Of a stretch of DNA of 64,000 bases, positions 59,501-64,000 are shown piece by piece. The stretch is taken from positions 61,482,638-61,546,637 of the forward strand of contig CM031604.1 of the NCBI GenBank assembly GCA_018398815.1, given 5' to 3'. Source of the stretch: Conus ventricosus. Its lineage: Eukaryota > Mollusca > Gastropoda > Neogastropoda > Conidae. The notes beneath the pieces are model-generated. The model worked only from the letters and a program-made list of their open reading frames with translations, did not search any database and had not been told where the DNA came from. Both the position numbers and the translations under genes were made by a program. Each line of letters begins with the position of its first letter. Within the stretch, counting starts at the first letter, position 1.

Positions 59501-61112
59501 ACCATAGCATTCAGAGCTCCAGACTGACCAGCTGTACATGCTACATGCAATGGTGTATTCATTTTCTTGTCAAACAGCATGCACTTGGCACCCTTCCTCA
59601 AAAGAGCATAGATGATGTTAACACTACCAGTGCTGCAAGCATGATGGAGTGCAGACTGTCCTTTGTTGTCCGTTTTGTTCACCTGGGCTCCCAAATCCAG
59701 CAAGGCATTCACAGAACCCTCTTGCTGACTGATGCAACCTTTATGAAGAGGGGTGAAGCCATGCAGGTCTGAAGCATTACTATCAGCACCTGCAGCTACC
59801 AAGGTTTTCAGGACATCTACCTGCCCAGTTTCTGCTGCCAGATGAAGTGGTGTGGACTTGGTGCAGTCAACAGCATCAACTTTGGCCCCTTTGGACATCA
59901 GAAGCTTTGCTGAGGGCACATGCCCACAATGGGCCGTAACATGCAGTGGTGTTTTCCCAGAACTCTCAGTATGGAGGTTGACATCTACATTTTTCTGCAG
60001 CAAGATGCTTATCACATTATGGCGATTACTACTGCTGGCAGAGTGCAAAGGCGAGAACCCTTCCTTGTCAAATGCCGTCAACTCACACCCATACTCCAGG
60101 AGTCTTTCCACAATTCTTACATGGCCTTCTGAGCAGCAGTAGTGGAGGGGGGTCCACTGTTTGTTGTCAACAATGTTCACCTTGGCATGGTGCTGGAAAA
60201 GAAGCTCAACAATGTCTATCTGGTTCTCTCTGCAGGCTAAGTGCAGAGCTGTTCTCCCTTCACCATCCACAAAGTGGACATCAGCTCCCTGATTCAAAAG
60301 CCTTCCCATGACACCTGAATGACCTGACATGGCTGTTTTATGCAACATATCATTCACGTACAGCTTGTCATCCTCAGTGAACTGTTCTAACATGCTGACA
60401 TCAATCTCTAGCAATGCACAGACAACCTCCACACGCTGCTGACCGCAGGCTACCTGAAGGGGAGTTTGGCCGACACTGTCCAGTGCAGATACTGAGCCTT
60501 CTCTCTGCATGAGCTGCTTTACAGCAGATACATCCCCAGCATAGCTGGCACGATGTAAGGCTGATGGGACGTCACTGGAACAATCAGACAACAAACGTTG
60601 CAAAGGTTCTCTGGGGTGGTTGGACAGCTCACCCTGGCTATCGGTCTCTGAGGATTTCACTTCTATGTGGATCATGCTGTCAGCCAACCCACTGAGCAGA
60701 CTGTGAAAGCCACTCGCCTTGAGTTCCTCCCACACCTGTGCTGACAGTGATATGACCAATGGACAACGTTGTCCCAGCATGTACTCTGGCAAAGTAGGTA
60801 GGACTTTTGACCAAGCTGTTGCCTTGATTTTGCTAATGGGAATTTCATCTAGCACATCATCCATCAGTACAATGTGATCCTGAACACGTTCTTTTATTTT
60901 GTCCCAGTCTCTAATGTCATGAATTATTAACGGTTTGTACTGTTGCTTGCTGTAGTAGGTTAGGACCGATCGACTCAACCTCAACCTCTGACTTCTATCA
61001 GAGCCGATTATGACCAGTGACCCATTCTTGTTTATCTTGTCCTTTGCTGACTTCATCTGTTCTGGATCCTCAGGTGCCTGGGAATCCTGCAGCACTTGTC
61101 GGACATTTGCTT
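56542..61112 (-). CDS. Giant ankyrin-repeat protein with nSTAND3-like N-terminal domain (main exon)
   Basis: One 4.57-kb exon encodes about 1,523 residues to TGA. It starts at an acceptor (gttttcttgcag) with AEANVRQVLQ; an apparent upstream ATG at 61134 is inside the intron. Residues about 35-150 (counting from that ATG) follow the nSTAND3 NTPase pattern: NGSLVIIGSD, then YKPLIIHDIRDWDK, then HIVLMDDVL (Walker B), then CPLVISLSAQVWEELK. The Walker A loop GxxGxGK(S/T) is replaced by GSDRSQRL, and the usual Ser-Arg after the fourth strand is SLS, so ATP binding is doubtful. From about residue 193 there are roughly 39 ankyrin repeats (for example TALHLACRENQIDIVELLFQ), with one non-repeat insert of about 60 residues between repeats 11 and 12. 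Ankyrin stacks bind proteins. In corals, amphioxus and molluscs, nSTAND-ankyrin proteins are proposed NLR-like sensors. No membrane segment or signal peptide is seen. Confidence 0.96.
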
Positions 61113-61519
61113 CTGCAAGAAAACAGCAACTCATGTCAAGACATCAATCTGAGATTTTTGTTCTCCTATTTAGGGGGCACAATAATCGGATTAAAATTGA
61201 AAGTCTCTTTCTACCACATAATGGCCCCAACTACACAGGCTAAAATGAGAAGACTGGAATCACACAAGTCAAACTGGATTGAAAGTGAGGTGACTGCAGG
61301 TGGCAATTGAAACAAAATTAAAACTAAAATTACAGCATCACCTAATGAAAAAAAAAAAATTACAAAACAAACACTACTCATTTCGACCTCTATGGTCTTC
61401 TTCAGGCGGGACAAAAACATTCAAGAGAATGATACAGAAGTATGAACAGACAGTCACTAACTCCTCTACTTGGGCATAAAATAGATGTGGAATGGAAATG
61501 AGGCTGCTGGGAGGGCACA

Positions 61520-62260
61520 TCGTATGGGATAAAGTAATCACAATAACAATAATGATAAAAAAGAATACCACTACTTTTTTAGCATTAGGAATTATGGCAG
61601 TATAACCATACAGTAATAATAATAAACATGATAATAGTAACTGCAGTAATGATACCATACTGACAGAAGGGAAGAAAGAAGAGGGGTTCAAGGATAGTTA
61701 AAGAATATGGTTATATTAGCAATAGTAATAATGACAATAATAAAGTCATAATAATAACAATTGTTATAATGATGATAATAATAATAACAATATTAACAAA
61801 AGACAAGAGAGGAAGAAGAAGGAGGAGAGGAGGATGAAAGAGGAGGAGGATGTAGATCATGGGAAAGACAGAATCTAAAAAAATGTACAAATAGCTCTAA
61901 TAATAACTATCATCATAATCATAAAATAATGATAGTATTCACATAGGAAATGGGAAGACAGTAGGCTGAAATCTAAGAAATATTCAAATGTATAATGATA
62001 ATATTATTAGTAATAACAGTAATCAAATAGTTGTAACAGATATGATGGTAATAACATCAGTGATAATGATAATAATACTAAACATATTAATGCCAGAAGT
62101 AACAGTACAAACAATAACAGAAATCATAATGATAATGATAGACATAATGATAATGCTAATAAGAATTATTATGAAAAAATTATTTACAGTCTATTACTAC
62201 AACTACCACTTGTGATAATGACAGGATTAGTGATAATATGAACAGTCGTTGTAACCCTAT
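61520..62260. repeat. Degenerate (AATAATGAT)-type simple-sequence region
   Basis: AT-rich DNA built of shuffled ATA, ATG and AAT triplets with a purine-rich patch (61800-61860, AGGAGGA). It is low complexity; open frames in it are not genes. Confidence 0.85.
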
Positions 62261-62394
62261 GATTGTCAAAGCGCCAGGACTTCGACATGGTTATGTTGTG
62301 TTGAGGTTGATTGAACTGTGGAGCAAATGGTTTGGACCAATGTCAGCCAGGTGCTCAGACATGCATGTCACAAGTGCGCGGGATGTCTCACCTA

Positions 62395-62779
62395 TACAGA
62401 TCTAACTCTGCAGTTCGCAGTGGACAGTGTACACAATTTTGTAGCTCTGACAGGATGATGTGCATTTCATCCACTTACTGGATGCATCTCGTAAAGTGAA
62501 GCTCAAATTTCCTGGCCATCACTGCTGTCATCTGTACCTTTGGGGCCTGACTGACACTGGCGTAGAGTATCACCCTGTCTTGCAGTCTCGGGCCAAAATG
62601 GAACTCCACAGAATCGTCACTGACCCTCATTTAAAAGAAAGATCTCAAATTCTATGGTCCTTTGTACCCTGCTGTCTTGGTGGCCTCAGCTTTCAGTTCT
62701 TTACCATGTCAATCCTGGTGAATTTGTGTCAAAATCACCGGCACTGGTGGGGGCTGTCTTTGCACAGACATTTTGGCAC
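62395..62779 (+). mobile_element. SINE copy E/F, left part (old)
   Basis: Diverged match to the first and middle body of the SINE: CATTTCATCCACTTACTGGA, GGGGCCTGACTGACACTGGC, CCTGTCTTGCAGTCTCGGGC and GGGGGCTGTCTTTGCACAGA. The tRNA head is worn beyond recognition. The copy stops abruptly at 62779, where a separate inverted-repeat element begins. Confidence 0.75.
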
Positions 62780-63462
62780 CCAGACCTGTTTACCCTGAGA
62801 GTATTTTCTACACGAGTACTCCAAGGAGAACGTTTAAACCACGCTGTGGCAATCAGGCATTGTTCGTATCATAGCAGTGGAATACTAGTAAACTATGTTA
62901 AAAGTATCTGTATCATCTGTTCACATTAACACAGACCTGCTTACCATAAAAACTACTTTTGGTGTACTTTTCAAAAAAAAATGGGTGTATTTTCTACAGA
63001 GAGTATATACAAAATTCTGAATTTCTGTAAAAGCAGGAGGTAGAGGGGACGGTCCTGCATTTTGTTTTCACCTGCCATCACACTGCAGACACTTCTTACC
63101 AGTAGTAACCACCTGATCTTGCATTGACTACGGTAAAACAGATTCTTTCTAATACAAATTACTTTCAAACCTGATTCATTAGCATACTTTGGCACATGCT
63201 CATGCTTTCTCACCCTTTTTTCAATGTTTCAGAGCATGTTATCAAGAAACAGATACTGCAAAACGCGATTTCGCGCACAGTGGTTAGCAAGAATTGTCGC
63301 TCTTTGGTCAAAGCCTCCACCACAGTTAGCTTCCGCAAGTTCAATCACCGCTCAAGAACTTCGTCTCCAGAATTTTTTTCGACATATTTCTTTTTAGTTT
63401 GTCATATTTTTGCCAAACACGCATACAAAATATGAAAAAATCGTATGGGTAAACAGGTCTGG
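62780..63462. mobile_element. 683-bp inverted-repeat (MITE-like) element nested in SINE
   Basis: Perfect 16-bp terminal inverted repeats CCAGACCTGTTTACCC (62780-62795) and GGGTAAACAGGTCTGG (63447-63462) bound 683 bp with no credible ORF. The SINE body continues on both sides, which defines the insertion independently. A related subterminal copy, CAGACCTGCTTACC, is at 62934. Flanks end ..GCAC and start ACAC.., so any target duplication is short or eroded. It is a non-autonomous DNA transposon by structure; I cannot name its superfamily. Confidence 0.75.
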
Positions 63463-63690
63463 ACACCCTTCTGAGGGGACACTCACACAAACTCTCTGAC
63501 ATAAAGACTGTTGTCAGTAAGGGCCTTACTATGCAATGACCGGCGTATAATGGATCAAAACGGACATCACTGAACAGTACGGTAACTCAGCAACAGTGCA
63601 GTCTCCTCTGATGGGTTGCCTCATGAAGAGTTGATACTAACTGATCCCTGTGGATTACAGGTGCCGAGAATGAAACAGAACTAACTTAGA
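63463..63690 (+). mobile_element. SINE copy E/F, right part
   Basis: Continues the SINE body after the nested element: CACCCTTCTGAGGGGA, TGTTGTCAGTAAGGGC, GGATCAAAACGGACATCACTG and CTGATCCCTGTGG match copy A between about 29753 and 29955. The 3' tail region is diverged. Confidence 0.78.
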
Positions 63691-63705
63691 AGTGGCTGAG
63701 GTAAG

Positions 63706-63727
63706 GGGGGGGGGGGGGGGGGGGGGT
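63706..63727. repeat. Poly-G tract
   Basis: About 22-24 consecutive G residues, again a quadruplex candidate and a length-uncertain site. Confidence 0.9.
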
Positions 63728-63916
63728 CTAGAATGAGTAAAGTGGGAGACATGCCACTAGGGTGTACAAAAAATAAGACACAAGAGAGAGAAAAAAGAAG
63801 TTTTCTGCTAGTCAGTTTTGAACACCAATTTGAAAGCCAATGGTCATACTCGTCTTTTCTTCTGCTTCAACCCGACAATGGAAGCAAGAGAAAACAATAA
63901 CCAATGTAAACCTTAC

Positions 63917-63981
63917 CCATAATCTGAATGTAGTCATGATCAGTGCATGGCCCAGTGAAAAATGACGCATCTTTTCCATCG
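63917..63981 (-). CDS. Upstream exon of the nSTAND-ankyrin gene
   Basis: This 65-bp exon, with acceptor tttgctttcag and donor GTAAGG, reads DGKDASFFTGPCTDHDYIQI and M. Its last base (G) joins AA of the large exon to make a Glu codon, so both phases fit. The join gives ...IQIMEANVRQVLQ. Only this frame is open through the exon. The acceptor phase needs a donor of phase 2 outside the window, so further N-terminal exons exist to the right and may hold an effector domain. Assignment is by phase and strand, without homology to prove it. Confidence 0.65.
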
Positions 63982-64000
63982 CTGAAAGCAAACAAATCGA

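Larger units (their letters stand above)
61113..63916 (-). other. Intron of the nSTAND-ankyrin gene, with nested repeats
   Basis: The 2.8-kb intron contains a degenerate AAT/ATG-rich simple-sequence region (about 61520-62260), an old SINE copy split in two, and a 683-bp inverted-repeat element inside that SINE. No coding exon was found in it. Confidence 0.65.

Noticed and set aside
61113..61134. ATG at 61134 as start of the ankyrin protein
   Set aside because: A strong acceptor (gttttcttgcag) lies between it and the conserved part, and a phase-matched upstream exon exists, so the first seven codons are intron.
61988..62215. 75-codon Ile/Met-rich ORF
   Set aside because: Translation of an AT-rich degenerate simple repeat.

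Overview
This is a eukaryotic, intron-bearing and extremely repeat-rich genomic window. It most resembles a lophotrochozoan, probably a marine gastropod mollusc. That is an inference from dense CA/GT and CT/GA microsatellites, tRNA-derived SINEs, several RNase H-bearing LINE relics, and a long ankyrin-repeat protein with an nSTAND-like N-terminus. The species cannot be fixed from the sequence alone. All four gene models I can support lie on the minus strand.

Layout from left to right. (1) 1011-5087 holds the first four coding exons of a ubiquitin-activating enzyme E1 (UBA1). The rest of that gene runs off the left edge. (2) 5.1-12 kb holds a hAT transposase C-terminal fragment, LINE relics and truncated LINE 3' ends, and a possible promoter region near 11.7 kb. 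(3) 12-26.5 kb is gene-free, dominated by microsatellites, minisatellites, a truncated SINE and two dead LINE copies. (4) 26558-32921 is a three-exon RING-finger gene with a predicted C-terminal membrane anchor (RING-1). (5) 32.9-37.2 kb is intergenic: minisatellites and one unexplained 121-codon plus-strand ORF. (6) 37753-47874 is a second RING-finger gene (RING-2). It splits its zinc-ligand region at the same place and phase as RING-1, so the two look like tandem paralogs. Its introns hold two satellites (about 60 bp and 146 bp monomers), two minisatellites, a full-length SINE and a LINE 3' end. (7) 47.9-56.5 kb is AT-rich, with tandem duplications and one weak candidate exon. (8) 56542-64000 is a gene for a giant ankyrin protein with about 39 ANK repeats in one 4.57-kb exon. 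It begins with an nSTAND3-like NTPase fold that has lost its P-loop lysine. A phase-matched upstream exon is at the right edge, and the true N-terminus lies outside the window.

How the genes relate: UBA1 starts the ubiquitin cascade (E1), and the two RING proteins are candidate E3 ligases. Their nearness may be chance. The nSTAND/ankyrin protein belongs to an architecture often discussed as NLR-like innate-immune sensors in invertebrates. The most interesting observations are the apparent pseudo-NTPase of that protein, the paralogous RING pair, a roughly 0.83-kb SINE family with clear target-site duplications, a 683-bp inverted-repeat element nested inside an old SINE, and a 146-bp satellite whose monomers carry a long palindrome.
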